Both the position numbers and the translations under genes were made by a program. Source: Comamonadaceae bacterium (GTDB lineage: Bacteria; Pseudomonadota; Gammaproteobacteria; Burkholderiales; Burkholderiaceae_C). From it: 64,000 nt of DNA. Shown here in pieces: positions 17,766 through 27,418 of the stretch. The stretch's first letter is position 1. Each line of letters opens with the position of its first letter. The DNA lies in the NCBI GenBank assembly GCA_947456305.1, contig CANGPN010000003.1:1-64000 (forward strand). Reading direction: 5' to 3'. Below the pieces are notes generated by a model, which searched no databases, had not been told where the DNA came from, and was given only the letters and a program-made list of their open reading frames with translations.

Positions 17766-19795
17766 GGCAAATCTGTGTCTTCGGGCGGGTCGTCTTTGTC
17801 ACGCGGTCCGATTTTTCCCAGTCGCGATTTTAGGGATTGAGGCTCTCCGCTGATCAATGCGGCATACATGGTGGTGTTGCTCATCACTTTCTTCACATAG
17901 TCACGGGTTTCATTGAAGGGAATGCATTCAGCCCAAATCGCACCCTCCAGCGTTGGTCCGTTGCGCCATTTGCGTGGACGGCTGGGACCGGCGTTGTAAG
18001 CCGCCGCAGCCATAGGCATAGAGCCCTGAAAGCTGTTGAGCACCAGTTTCATGTAACCAGTACCAATCGCAATATTTACATCTTTTTGATTCAAGTTTTC
18101 GGGCTGGAAGTTTTTCAGACCCAGTTTTTTGGCTGTCCATTTGGCTGTTCGGGGCATAACTTGCATCAGCCCGCTGGCGCCTACGCTGGAGCGGGCATCG
18201 GTGATGAATCGGCTTTCCTGGCGTATCAATCCATAGACATATGCCGGATCCAGGTTGATATCCCGTGTGCGTGCAAGCACGTCATCTCGAAACGGCATGG
18301 GGTAGCGGTGGTTCACATCAAACTGTTGAGTGCGCTCGCTGGTATTTATGCATCGGTCCCAGATTTCAAGTTCGCAAGCCCAGTGAGCGACAGCCAGTTT
18401 TTCGCGGTCATTCATGCGTCCGCGTTTGCCTTGAGCATCGACCATACCGGCGGTGTAGTTCCATTCGCGCACGCCATCCTGGCGCAAGCCTATGTGAATA
18501 GCGTGTATGGCACGCTGTAAACCCGGCATAGCTCTCGCGGCTTCCATTTCTGCCGCTGTGGGCGCAGCGGGGCGGGGCGGCAGCACAATTTTGCGGCCTA
18601 ATTCTTCTTCAGCCAGTTGTTCATAAAACCCCTGGTGTCCTGCAATGCTTTGCAAGCCGATCAAAGCCTGAGGCATGGCGGTGGTCGATACCGGCTGGCG
18701 GGCAATCAGCGAACGTGCTCGCCAGTACACCCAGGCCGGGTCTTTTTGGGCAGCAGGACTCATCGCGTCAATCGCTGCTTCGATCATTGACCAATTGGGT
18801 TTGCCTGGCGCGCGCAATCCTGCCCTGACCTTCCAAGCCAGTATGTCGTCAGGCAAACCTTGGCCGCTACCGGCCAGTGCGAAATAGTCGAGCGCGTTGT
18901 TGTCGAACTCCATCGCCGCCTGTCGGGCAATCACTGCCCAAATCCATTGCAGTTGCTCGGTATTCAATAACTTGATTGACTTGCTGTTATGCACCTGCTT
19001 GATAGCCGCCTCGTGGTCATTGGCCGCGAGCTTGACCAATGCCAAGGTGACCCATTCGGCTGATTCCTTGCCCAGCGAGGCGGCGCGTTGCTGCAAAAAC
19101 CGAGAAGGGTTGGCTAACAATTCATCCAATTTGGCCATGCTTTGTGAAGAAACCAATCGCAAAGCGTCGCGCGCCGGGGGCTTGCGATTGATTTCAACCA
19201 TACTGCGCGCTTTGTGCCAGGCATCGACTGCAGGGACTTGCCTAGCTTGCAGCAATTGTTCAAAAGCATAGGTACAGCCTTCGTCAGCATTTCGTTGTGA
19301 CAGCCAAGTCCGACGTATTTGTTCTTGTTGTGCTTGGGTATCGTTGAATTTTTTCTGGCTGATTTGCAACCAATTGGCGTAACACTCGACTTCTTTGTCG
19401 TCATGCATGCGGTAGAGCGCATATTCGCGCTCAAATTGCGACCATTCCTGACGTTGAGCCAGCACCAGCAACCAGTCGTTGCGCAAACGGTCTTCCTGGT
19501 AACTGCCGGCGAATTTGTTTAAAAATTCTTTGATTTCATTGTCACCGGCGTCGCCGAGTCTGACGCGCAATTCCCAGTAAGCTGCCCATGGCTCGAGCAC
19601 ATGCCCCTTGGCTTGGGGCAACAGGTGAGACAGTTTTTTGCGGTCGTTGTGGGTGAAGGCATTCGACATATCGATGATGACGGCATCGTTTTTGTCTGAC
19701 ATATGAAGCGGCGCAGACAAACTGACCACTGGAACAGAAACCGCCAGCAAGCCCCAGCAGACAATAGTGCTGAAGCGGTTTAAAAAATGAGGCAT
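17762..19795 (-). CDS. Soluble lytic murein transglycosylase
   Basis: Periplasmic enzyme that cleaves peptidoglycan to 1,6-anhydro-muropeptides, so it feeds the AnmK recycling step encoded at the left of the window. The 677-residue protein has a signal peptide, a long helical superhelix (about 40-490) and a C-terminal SLT domain. The catalytic glutamate is in GLIRQESRF, followed by SSVGASGLMQVMP and AAYNAGPSRPRKW. This matches Slt70 architecture. It is divergent from the cyclo-ligase gene over 40 bases. Confidence 0.92.
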   Translation of the reverse strand: MPHFLNRFSTIVCWGLLAVSVPVVSLSAPLHMSDKNDAVIIDMSNAFTHNDRKKLSHLLPQAKGHVLEPWAAYWELRVRLGDAGDNEIKEFLNKFAGSYQEDRLRNDWLLVLAQRQEWSQFEREYALYRMHDDKEVECYANWLQISQKKFNDTQAQQEQIRRTWLSQRNADEGCTYAFEQLLQARQVPAVDAWHKARSMVEINRKPPARDALRLVSSQSMAKLDELLANPSRFLQQRAASLGKESAEWVTLALVKLAANDHEAAIKQVHNSKSIKLLNTEQLQWIWAVIARQAAMEFDNNALDYFALAGSGQGLPDDILAWKVRAGLRAPGKPNWSMIEAAIDAMSPAAQKDPAWVYWRARSLIARQPVSTTAMPQALIGLQSIAGHQGFYEQLAEEELGRKIVLPPRPAAPTAAEMEAARAMPGLQRAIHAIHIGLRQDGVREWNYTAGMVDAQGKRGRMNDREKLAVAHWACELEIWDRCINTSERTQQFDVNHRYPMPFRDDVLARTRDINLDPAYVYGLIRQESRFITDARSSVGASGLMQVMPRTAKWTAKKLGLKNFQPENLNQKDVNIAIGTGYMKLVLNSFQGSMPMAAAAYNAGPSRPRKWRNGPTLEGAIWAECIPFNETRDYVKKVMSNTTMYAALISGEPQSLKSRLGKIGPRDKDDPPEDTDLP

Positions 19796-19835
19796 GACAC
19801 AATCAAGTAACCTGACATAAGGTGGTTATTCTCCC

Positions 19836-20414
19836 ATGGACAAAAAAGCACTTCGACTACAACTGATTCAGGAACGATTGGACATGCCCGACCGTGTGGC
19901 ACGCGCCAATCTGTTGCAACAAGTCATGCGTATCTGGTTGTTTGACCGAAAAGAAACTGTCATAGGCGCTTATTGGCCCATCAAAGGTGAATTTGACCCC
20001 TTGCCGGCGCTTCACCGCTGGAAGGAAGACGGTGAATTGCTGGATGACCCGGTGCTGCGCCGTATCGGTTTGCCGGTCGTCAACAAAGTCACTATGACCT
20101 TGACTTTTCACGCTTGGTACCCCGGTTGCGACATGGAAGAGGATGCTTACAACATTCCCAAACCCAAGGACACCGAGGTGGTGGTGCCCACGCTGTTGTT
20201 TGTGCCCTGTGTCGGTTATGGCGCAGGAGGTTACCGTTTGGGTTACGGCGGTGGTTTTTACGACCGCACCCTGGCGCAACTACATCCCAAACCCTTTACT
20301 GTTGGTCTGGGTTTCACGAATGGTTTCATCGAAGACATGGTACCCGAAGCACACGATATGCCTTTGGACGCTTTGTTGAATGAAAACGGCGTGGTTTGGC
20401 CTACGCATTTTTAA
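19836..20414 (+). CDS. 5-formyltetrahydrofolate cyclo-ligase
   Basis: ATP-dependent enzyme that converts 5-formyl-THF to 5,10-methenyl-THF in the folate pool. In the 192-residue protein the family signature GAGGYRLGYGGGFYDRTLA lies at about residues 129-147, with the N-terminal basic KKALRLQLIQERL helix and the YWPIKGEFD segment. In E. coli the gene is ygfA. It converges on the LysR gene with a 10-base gap. Confidence 0.93.
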   Translation: MDKKALRLQLIQERLDMPDRVARANLLQQVMRIWLFDRKETVIGAYWPIKGEFDPLPALHRWKEDGELLDDPVLRRIGLPVVNKVTMTLTFHAWYPGCDMEEDAYNIPKPKDTEVVVPTLLFVPCVGYGAGGYRLGYGGGFYDRTLAQLHPKPFTVGLGFTNGFIEDMVPEAHDMPLDALLNENGVVWPTHF

Positions 20415-20424
20415 CAAGAGCGCA

Positions 20425-21363
20425 TCAGACCTGCAGCCCAGTTTGTGTATCGCTGGCTTGTTGTTTGAGCCATTGAGAAAACATACGCACCTCTTCGTAT
20501 TCTTTGCCGAGCGGACTGATCAATAACCAATAGCCCATGGGCGATTCATTGCGATGTCCCGGCAATACCTCGACCAGATCGCCTCGCGCCAGACTCTCGG
20601 CAATCAGCGGCGGTCGCGCAAGCACCAAGCCCAGTCCATCCAACGCGGCCTGAACGGACTGGTAGGTGTAATTGAAATACAGCCAGCGCTTGGGTTGCAT
20701 TTTGTGCAAACCGTGGCCATTCAGCCATAAACGCCAGTTCATCCAATCCATGTAAGTGGGGCCTTCGAGGTTGTGTTCAATCAATGCAAAGCGGGCCAGA
20801 TCTGAGGCTTGAAGAATGGGTGACTCGCGCTTGAGCAAATCCGGGCTGGCCACCGGCATCAATTGTTCCCCGAACAATTTGTCGGCATCTTCAGGCATGG
20901 TACTGGCCGGACCGTAACGGATGGCGATATCGATATCGGTGGTCGCCAGATCGACGGGCTTATCACTGGCATGTACACGGATGTCAATGTCCGGGAAGCG
21001 GCTTTGAAAATGCGCCAATCTGGGGATCAGCCACATTGATGCAAAAGACGCGAACGTGGTGACGGCGATGGAGCGGCGCACCGAGGTAGCCCGAATATCC
21101 CGCACGGTGTTATCGAGTTGCAATAGCAATTGGCTGACCACTTGTTGTAACTGTATGCCGCCGCGGGTCAATTCCACCGAACGCGAATGGCGTAAAAACA
21201 GACTTTGGCCAATATCAGATTCAAGACCTTGTATTTGCCGGCTCACGGCCGATTGAGTCAGTGAAAGTTCCTCGGCGGCTGCGCTGAAGTTCAATAAGCG
21301 AGCCGTGGCTTCAAAAGCCCGTAAAGGACCTACAGACAAAGCGCGGGTTCTGAGAATTGACAT
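20425..21363 (-). CDS. LysR family regulator, GcvA-like
   Basis: Transcriptional regulator with an N-terminal winged HTH (FEATARLLNFSAAAEELSLT, then QSAVSRQIQGLE) and a C-terminal PBP-like effector domain (about 95-300). The PLRAFEA start and the DIRVHASDKPVDLATTDIDI segment resemble the GcvA subgroup. The start is ATG 21363; the open frame extends three codons to a GTG. It is divergently placed to a DUF2917 gene, an arrangement repeatedly seen in Burkholderiales, where the LysR protein may control that partner. Confidence 0.88.
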   Translation of the reverse strand: MSILRTRALSVGPLRAFEATARLLNFSAAAEELSLTQSAVSRQIQGLESDIGQSLFLRHSRSVELTRGGIQLQQVVSQLLLQLDNTVRDIRATSVRRSIAVTTFASFASMWLIPRLAHFQSRFPDIDIRVHASDKPVDLATTDIDIAIRYGPASTMPEDADKLFGEQLMPVASPDLLKRESPILQASDLARFALIEHNLEGPTYMDWMNWRLWLNGHGLHKMQPKRWLYFNYTYQSVQAALDGLGLVLARPPLIAESLARGDLVEVLPGHRNESPMGYWLLISPLGKEYEEVRMFSQWLKQQASDTQTGLQV

Positions 21364-21520
21364 GACGCACACCAGTGAATGAATCGACAGTCAATCAAGC
21401 TTAACGGCAAACGCCATGGCATGGCATGCGTAATCAACATGGATCACTGGTCATTTTTTCATTGGACTTGATGGGCTGATGTTTGCAACATACATGTATG
21501 TACAGCACTGGGACATGCGC

Positions 21521-21823
21521 ATGAAGCCGCTGAACCAAACCTCTTTTGTGGTCTCGCAACTCTGGGCTTGCCATCCGCTGTGTGCACACCGTTTGCAAGT
21601 AGTTAGCGGCAGAGCCTGGGTCACGCTGAGAGGGGAAATGGATAAAGTTAACCCTGACCATGTACTGCTCTGCGGGGATGTCTTGCAGGTCGTGGGCGGT
21701 CAACATCTGGTGGTCGAAGCCTGGGCACGGCATCCTGGGGATGTGTTGAGGCTGAGTTGGCAGGCGAGCGATGAATCAGAGGGCGGCGTGAAGACAGAAT
21801 CAGCCTCAAGCCCGGCGGTCTAA
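21521..21823 (+). CDS. DUF2917 domain protein
   Basis: Small cytoplasmic protein of unknown function, about 100 residues. The recognisable part is RLQVVSGRAWVTLRGEMDK followed by LLCGDVLQVVGGQHLVVEAW, a cupin-like DUF2917 pattern. ATG 21521 is chosen because GGGA (21510-21513) is well spaced; ATGs at 21515 and 21479 are in frame. It probably shares a divergent control region with the LysR gene. The C-terminal tail (DESEGGVKTESASS) looks disordered. Confidence 0.75.
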   Translation: MKPLNQTSFVVSQLWACHPLCAHRLQVVSGRAWVTLRGEMDKVNPDHVLLCGDVLQVVGGQHLVVEAWARHPGDVLRLSWQASDESEGGVKTESASSPAV

Positions 21824-21865
21824 CTTGCTTATGATGGACGGATTGAATTCTCCACAAGGTGTGCC

Positions 21866-22846
21866 ATGTCCAAAGCCTTTGCCAGTCAGAGCGATCTGAG
21901 CGATAAAAAAATCAGTTTTACACGTTTGAGCGACCATTGCTGGGCCTATACAGCTGAAGGCGACCCCAACTCGGGTGTGATCATCGGTGAGAAATACATA
22001 CTGGTAAGCGACGCGACGGCCACACCGTTGATGGCGCAGGACTTGATTGCACGTATCCGCGAGGTCAGCGACAAGCCGATCAAGTATGTCTTGTTGACCC
22101 ACTACCACGCTGTGCGCGTGCTGGGTGCCAGTGCTTATCTGGCCGAGGGCGCCACTGAAATCATTGCCAGCAAAGGCACGTACGACTTGATTGTCGAACG
22201 CGGCGCCGAAGACATGCAAAGTGAAATGGACAGGTTTCCGCGCTTATTCAGAGGCGCTGACAGCGTGCCCGGTCTGACCTGGCCGACACTGGTGTTCGGT
22301 GACGGCAAGCCCGGCCGCCAAGGCAGCGTGCGCTTGGATCTGGGCGGCGTCGTGGTGGATATATGGCATCCGGGTGCAGGCCATACACGCGGAGACACGA
22401 TTGCTTGGGTGGAGGCTGAAAAAGTCTTGTTCAGCGGCGATTTAGTGGAGTACCAGGCCGGTGTGTACACCGGAGACGCTCATCTGGCTGAATGGCCGGC
22501 CACCTTGGAAGCTTTACGAGGACTGAATGCCGAGGCCATCGTGCCAGGGCGCGGTGAAGCCATGATAGGCAACGCCAATGTCAATAAATCACTGGATTAC
22601 ACCAAGCTTTGGGTGGAAACCTTGTTTGCCTGCGGCAAACAGGCAGTGGCGCAAAACATGGATTTGAAAGCCGCAATGGCCTTGACGCGTCAGCACATGG
22701 ACCCGGTATTTGGCCAGGTGTTTATTTACGAGCACTGCCTGCCTTTCGACGTCAGTCGCGCCTACGACGAGGCCAAGGGCATTGTCAATCCGCGCATTTG
22801 GACAGCCGAGCGCGACAAAGACATGTGGGCCTCATTGCAAAACTAA
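21866..22846 (+). CDS. Metallo-beta-lactamase-fold protein with altered metal site
   Basis: MBL-superfamily hydrolase of 326 residues, function unknown. The fold is clear: LLTHYHAVRVLGAS (motif 2 region), GAGHTRGDTIAWV (motif 3), VLFSGDLVEY (motif 4). However, motif 2 reads HYHAVRV where most hydrolases have HxHxDH, and the late PGHG motif reads PGRG. Two histidines, one more His and one Asp remain as metal ligands. There is no signal peptide. A second domain (about 245-326) follows the MBL fold. It may bind one metal or act on an unusual substrate. Confidence 0.8.
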   Translation: MSKAFASQSDLSDKKISFTRLSDHCWAYTAEGDPNSGVIIGEKYILVSDATATPLMAQDLIARIREVSDKPIKYVLLTHYHAVRVLGASAYLAEGATEIIASKGTYDLIVERGAEDMQSEMDRFPRLFRGADSVPGLTWPTLVFGDGKPGRQGSVRLDLGGVVVDIWHPGAGHTRGDTIAWVEAEKVLFSGDLVEYQAGVYTGDAHLAEWPATLEALRGLNAEAIVPGRGEAMIGNANVNKSLDYTKLWVETLFACGKQAVAQNMDLKAAMALTRQHMDPVFGQVFIYEHCLPFDVSRAYDEAKGIVNPRIWTAERDKDMWASLQN

Positions 22847-22849
22847 GGC

Positions 22850-23722
22850 TCAGGACGGCTGGTAGCGCATCAGCGAACGCACGTCATCTTCATAGCCTTT
22901 CAGCACTTTGACTGCGCGCGCGCGTTGCTCCGGCGTGGTGGTGTTGTGCAATTGGGCGGAGGCTTCGCAATTTGTACGTTTGCGTTTTTTAAAATAAGCC
23001 GCATAGCTTGGATTCGGTGTAAGTAAAACGCTTTGTAACCATTCGCGCACCATGGCACGTGCCTCGTCAAGTGCCGGCCGGTTTTGCACTATGCGCTCAT
23101 GCACGGCCAGGTTGTCTTGTTGCAAGCGCATACGCTCAGCATAAGTGCGCTCGCCCTCATAGCCCGAGTTTTGCGCCAGTTGACGCAATAGTTTTTGTTG
23201 AGTCGGGCTTAGCCTGCCGTAAAAACGCTCGGCATTGGATTGGCCTTTGTCGGTTTGCACCTCAAGTTGCGCTTGTTTTGACCCGTCGAGCTTCCATTCC
23301 TTTCGGTAGTCTTTCCAGTCTTCGGTGTATTTTTTTCTCAGCACTTGAATTTGCGCCGGTGTCAGGCTCGAGGCCAGCCGGGCTGTCGGTTCTTCAAACT
23401 GCATCAGCAAGGGTTCCAAGCTATCTGTTGCTTCGTCAATCAAAGCACAGACTTGATCGGCGCTGACATCATTGGGGGCAAGTTGTTGCGCCTGGTTCAA
23501 CCATTTGGCATATAGCGGCAACTGTTCACGGCGGTGCCATTGCAACACTTTTTGCAAATCGGCCAAGACTTGCTTTTCCTGAGTAGCATTCAAATCCAAA
23601 TGAGGATTCAGCCATAAAAACATGAATAAATTCGGCGCATTGTTGTAACCCGAGACCACCATGCTGCAAGCTGACAAAGCCAGCAGCAGTGTCAAGAAGC
23701 TCAGTTTGAGCGGCAACCACAT
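22850..23722 (-). CDS. DUF6279 family lipoprotein
   Basis: Predicted outer- or inner-membrane lipoprotein of unknown role. The signal peptide ends in a lipobox (ALLLALSAC region, Cys at about 19 from ATG 23722), and the mature part is helical and charged with the DUF6279 features YNNAPNLFMFLWLNPHLDL and WHRREQLPLYAKWL. An in-frame ATG at 23755 would give 11 more residues with an extra arginine before the hydrophobic core. It converges on the MBL gene with three bases between and diverges from glmU. Confidence 0.8.
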   Translation of the reverse strand: MWLPLKLSFLTLLLALSACSMVVSGYNNAPNLFMFLWLNPHLDLNATQEKQVLADLQKVLQWHRREQLPLYAKWLNQAQQLAPNDVSADQVCALIDEATDSLEPLLMQFEEPTARLASSLTPAQIQVLRKKYTEDWKDYRKEWKLDGSKQAQLEVQTDKGQSNAERFYGRLSPTQQKLLRQLAQNSGYEGERTYAERMRLQQDNLAVHERIVQNRPALDEARAMVREWLQSVLLTPNPSYAAYFKKRKRTNCEASAQLHNTTTPEQRARAVKVLKGYEDDVRSLMRYQPS

Positions 23723-23771
23723 TAAAACAAGGCGCTGATTGATAATCGCAGGCATAGAGGGAATTACATTC

Positions 23772-25157
23772 ATGTCAAAGATTGATGTGGTCATCATGGC
23801 GGCGGGCAAAGGCACCCGCATGAAAAGCAGTATGCCTAAAGTGCTTCACCGATTGGGCGGCAGGGCTTTGTTGCAGCATGTCATAGATACGGCGAACCAT
23901 ATTCAGGCACACCGCGTGGTGGTGATCACCGGCCACGGCGCCGAGCAGGTAGAGGCCGTGCTGGCAACCCAGACCGGGTTGGAATTTGTGCGTCAAATGC
24001 CGCAACTGGGTACCGGACACGCCATGCAACAAGCGGTTCCCTTATTGGACGACGAAGGTGTCACCCTGGTGTTGTCCGGTGATGTGCCATTGATACAGGC
24101 TGATACCTTGCTGGCTTTGTTAAAGCTGTGTGACGAACAACACCTTGCTTTGTTGACCTTGCAAACACCTACGCCCGCTGGTTATGGTCGCATACTGCGC
24201 AACCTGCAGCAGCAAGTCATCGGCATAGTTGAAGAAAAAGACGCCAGCGAGGTGCAAAAAAAGATCAACGAAATTTACAGCGGCATCATGGCGGTCCCCA
24301 CTCGATTATTGCGCCAATGGTTGGTGCGACTCGATAACCGCAACGCACAAGGCGAGTTTTATTTGACAGATGTGGTCGGTTTCGCCGTCGCCGATGCCTG
24401 TGAAGTCAAAGCGTATGGCATAGACCAGGCCTGGCAAGTCGAGGGTGTGAATACGCCTGTTCAACTCGCAGCGCTAGAGCGCACTTACCAGCAATTGCAG
24501 GCGCAGCAACTTATGCAACAAGGCGTGAGGTTGGCTGATCCTGCACGGATCGATGTGCGTGGAGAATTGATTTGTGGTGCAGATGTAGACATCGATATCA
24601 ACAACGTGTTTGAAGGCCGCGTCACTCTGGGCGAAGGTGTACGTATCGGGTCCAACTGCGTGATTATCAATGCTGACATTGGTGCTGGTACACAGGTGCT
24701 GGGCTTTACCTACATTGATGGTGAAGACAAAGGGGTGCGCATTGGCAGTGGTGCACGCATTGGCCCGTTTGCCCGCTTGCGCCCCGGTGCAGATTTGGGC
24801 GACGAAGTACACATCGGCAATTTTGTGGAAGTCAAAAACAGCAGCATGGCCAAAGGGGCCAAAGCCAATCACTTGGCCTATCTCGGTGATTTGAGTGTGG
24901 GCGAGCGGGTCAACTACGGCGCAGGTGTCATCTCTGCCAACTATGACGGTGCCAATAAACACCCCACCACTATTGAGGCCGATGTGCATATCGGCAGCAA
25001 TAGTGTGTTGGTGTCACCGCTGACTGTGGGCGCAGGCGGCACCATAGGGGCGGGCTCGGTCATTACCAAAGACACAGCGCCCGGCGCGTTGACCGTGGCG
25101 CGCGGTAAGCAAGTCAGTATTCCTGATTGGCAACGGCCTGTGAAAAAAAGCAAATAA
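23772..25157 (+). CDS. glmU: Bifunctional GlmU (uridylyltransferase/acetyltransferase)
   Basis: Makes UDP-GlcNAc from glucosamine-1-phosphate in two steps (acetylation, then uridylylation). The 461-residue protein begins with the pyrophosphorylase domain (MAAGKGTRMKSSMPKVLH), which runs to about 230. A left-handed beta-helix of hexapeptide repeats follows, with the active-site segments RLRPGADLGDEVHIGNFVEVK and ANYDGANKHPT. The start is ATG 23772; the frame is open upstream to a codon at 23739. It is followed 12 bases later by glmS, so two steps of amino-sugar synthesis are co-transcribed. Confidence 0.97.
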   Translation: MSKIDVVIMAAGKGTRMKSSMPKVLHRLGGRALLQHVIDTANHIQAHRVVVITGHGAEQVEAVLATQTGLEFVRQMPQLGTGHAMQQAVPLLDDEGVTLVLSGDVPLIQADTLLALLKLCDEQHLALLTLQTPTPAGYGRILRNLQQQVIGIVEEKDASEVQKKINEIYSGIMAVPTRLLRQWLVRLDNRNAQGEFYLTDVVGFAVADACEVKAYGIDQAWQVEGVNTPVQLAALERTYQQLQAQQLMQQGVRLADPARIDVRGELICGADVDIDINNVFEGRVTLGEGVRIGSNCVIINADIGAGTQVLGFTYIDGEDKGVRIGSGARIGPFARLRPGADLGDEVHIGNFVEVKNSSMAKGAKANHLAYLGDLSVGERVNYGAGVISANYDGANKHPTTIEADVHIGSNSVLVSPLTVGAGGTIGAGSVITKDTAPGALTVARGKQVSIPDWQRPVKKSK

Positions 25158-25169
25158 AGGGCAGAGACT

Positions 25170-27059
25170 ATGTGTGGCATCGTCGGTGCGGTTTCCAGCC
25201 GCAATGTGGTTCCAGTGTTGGTGCAAGGTTTGCAGCGTTTGGAATATCGCGGCTATGACTCTTGCGGCGTCGCGGTCAATGCGGTTACAGCGCAACTCGG
25301 TCAAGCTGCCGGTTTGCAGCGCGCCCGCAGTACATCTCGCGTGGCCGAATTGCTGGCGCAGGTGAATGATGCAAATGGTGGATTACAAGGTCAAACAGGT
25401 ATTGCGCACACTCGCTGGGCTACACACGGTGCGCCTGCGGTGCATAACGCCCACCCGCACTTCAGCAGCGGCCCGGGCCGGTCCGGTGTTGAGGCGCCAG
25501 CGCGGATCGCATTAGTGCATAACGGCATCATCGAAAACCATGAGGAATTGCGGGCACGATTACAAAACCAAGGATATGTGTTTGTCAGTCAGACAGACAC
25601 CGAGGTGATGGTGCATTTGATTGACTCTATGTACCAAGGCGATGTGTTGAAAGCTGTGACCCAGGCCATAGCGCAACTGCAAGGCGCGTTTGCCATTGCC
25701 GTGATTGCCAATGATGAGCCTCAACGCGTGATAGGCGCCAGAGCAGGCTCTCCTCTGATTCTGGGTGTGGGTCAAGGCGAAAATTTTCTGGCCAGCGATG
25801 CTATGGCGTTGGCGGGTGTGACTGATCAGATTGTGTACCTTGCCGAAGGCGATGTGGTCGATGTGCAATTGAATTCATACACGGTTTACGACGCATCACA
25901 GAATACCGTTTTGCGTGAACTTCTGACCGTGCAGGCGCACAGCGGCGCTGCCGAGTTAGGCCCTTACAGACATTACATGCAAAAGGAAATCTTCGAGCAA
26001 CCACGTGCAATTGCAGACACGCTGGAAGGCATTGAAGGCATAGTGCCTGAGCTGTTTGGACGCACGGATTCTCAAGGTGAAGCTGCCCAAGTGTTCGCAA
26101 ATATCGACTCTGTATTAATACTGGCTTGCGGCACCAGTTATTACAGTGCTTGTGTCGCCAAGTACTGGCTGGAAAGCTTGGCACACATTACTTGTCAGGT
26201 GGAAGTGGCAAGTGAATACCGTTACCGCGACAGCGTGCCTGACCCGCGCACGCTGGTGGTGACCATCAGTCAGTCGGGTGAAACCGCTGACACGCTGGCA
26301 GCATTGCGCCATGCGCAAAGTCTGGGCATGAACCATACGCTCACCATTTGCAATGTCGCCACCTCGGCCATGGTTCGTGAATGCAAACTGGCTTACATCA
26401 CCCGCGCCGGGGTGGAGATAGGCGTGGCCTCAACCAAAGCTTTCACGACGCAACTCGCAGGGCTGTTTTTGTTGACGCTAACCCTGGCTAAAACCCGGCA
26501 CCGCTTGAGTGCAGACACAGAAGCGCAACACCTCAAGGCCATGCGGCATTTGCCGGTGGCATTGCAAAGTGTGCTGGCGCTGGAGCCTCAAATCATCGCT
26601 TGGGCGCAGGATTTTGCTGGCAAAGAAAACGCCTTGTTTCTCGGGCGCGGCATGCACTACCCGATTGCGCTTGAAGGCGCATTGAAACTGAAAGAGATCA
26701 GTTACATCCATGCCGAGGCTTACCCGGCGGGCGAACTCAAACACGGTCCGTTAGCGCTGGTCACCAGCGCCATGCCAGTGGTGACAGTCGCCCCCAATGA
26801 CGCATTGCTTGAAAAGCTCAAAAGCAATTTGCAGGAAGTACGCGCACGCGGTGGCGTTTTGTATGTACTAGCAGATGCGGATACGCGGATTCAATCCGGT
26901 GAAGGCCTGCACGTGATCCGCATGCCCGAGCACTACGGCGCCTTGTCACCCTTGTTGCACGTGGTTCCTTTGCAATTACTGGCGTATCACACTGCGTGTG
27001 CCCGAGGCACCGATGTGGATAAGCCGCGAAATCTCGCGAAAAGCGTGACCGTAGAGTAG
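25170..27059 (+). CDS. glmS: Glutamine-fructose-6-phosphate aminotransferase
   Basis: First enzyme of hexosamine synthesis: fructose-6-P plus glutamine gives glucosamine-6-P. The 629-residue protein has the N-terminal glutaminase domain (catalytic Cys2 in MCGIVGAV) and two SIS domains (CGTSYYSA near residue 320, [27 protein letters not shown]). It ends in the conserved [10 protein letters not shown] tail. It is slightly longer than the usual 608-610 residues because of inserts in the glutaminase part (about residues 40-75 and near 100). The sequence immediately after its stop is an accessory island, as expected for the glmS 3' hot spot. Confidence 0.97.
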   Translation: MCGIVGAVSSRNVVPVLVQGLQRLEYRGYDSCGVAVNAVTAQLGQAAGLQRARSTSRVAELLAQVNDANGGLQGQTGIAHTRWATHGAPAVHNAHPHFSSGPGRSGVEAPARIALVHNGIIENHEELRARLQNQGYVFVSQTDTEVMVHLIDSMYQGDVLKAVTQAIAQLQGAFAIAVIANDEPQRVIGARAGSPLILGVGQGENFLASDAMALAGVTDQIVYLAEGDVVDVQLNSYTVYDASQNTVLRELLTVQAHSGAAELGPYRHYMQKEIFEQPRAIADTLEGIEGIVPELFGRTDSQGEAAQVFANIDSVLILACGTSYYSACVAKYWLESLAHITCQVEVASEYRYRDSVPDPRTLVVTISQSGETADTLAALRHAQSLGMNHTLTICNVATSAMVRECKLAYITRAGVEIGVASTKAFTTQLAGLFLLTLTLAKTRHRLSADTEAQHLKAMRHLPVALQSVLALEPQIIAWAQDFAGKENALFLGRGMHYPIALEGALKLKEISYIHAEAYPAGELKHGPLALVTSAMPVVTVAPNDALLEKLKSNLQEVRARGGVLYVLADADTRIQSGEGLHVIRMPEHYGALSPLLHVVPLQLLAYHTACARGTDVDKPRNLAKSVTVE

Positions 27060-27074
27060 TCATGCAAGTGAGTA

Positions 27075-27102
27075 ATTTTGACGAAGCTATAGAAGTCAAA
27101 AT
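27075..27102. repeat. Inverted repeat just after glmS
   Basis: ATTTTGAC (27075-27082) and GTCAAAAT (27095-27102) are a perfect 8-bp inverted repeat with a 12-base loop, beginning 16 bases after the glmS stop. It has no following T-run, so it is a poor terminator. It could be a protein-binding or element-end sequence at the left edge of the island. Confidence 0.45.
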
Positions 27103-27136
27103 CACCCTAAAAATTACCTCTAAAGCACTCTTTTTC

Positions 27137-27373
27137 ATGGCGTATTCAACATATCAAGAGTGGCTTTTCAAAAGAGTTTGCTATCTGAGGGATGTAGAAA
27201 AACTTACTTTTGATGCAATTGCAAAAAGGATTACTTCAGAGGGCTTTAAGTCAGCTAGAGGCTTCCAATTCATCGCTGAAAGTGCGTTCTCTACTTACAA
27301 AAAGGGCAACATCAGAAAGCAGAGACTCGCTTCAAAACCAAGTTACTTTGTAGAAGCTGTAGAGTACAGATAA
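27137..27373 (+). CDS. Small recombinase-hinge-like protein (unknown function)
   Basis: A 78-residue basic protein from ATG 27137 (the frame is open to 27062). The segment YLRDVEKLTFDAIAKRI followed by TSEGFKSARGFQF resembles the helix-turn-helix hinge of recombinase-type proteins (LRxxGxSyxxIAxxLxxxGxxTxRG), but there is no resolvase catalytic domain. It may be a regulator or a leftover of a larger gene. It is the first gene of the island and reads in the same direction as glmS. Confidence 0.5.
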   Translation: MAYSTYQEWLFKRVCYLRDVEKLTFDAIAKRITSEGFKSARGFQFIAESAFSTYKKGNIRKQRLASKPSYFVEAVEYR

Positions 27374-27418
27374 ACCAAAAACATATTCAAAGTCTAGAAA
27401 AAACAAAGACTACAAATC

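Noticed and set aside
25100-25169. glmS ribozyme or riboswitch upstream of glmS
   Set aside because: Only 12 bases lie between glmU and glmS, and such ribozymes are a Gram-positive feature.
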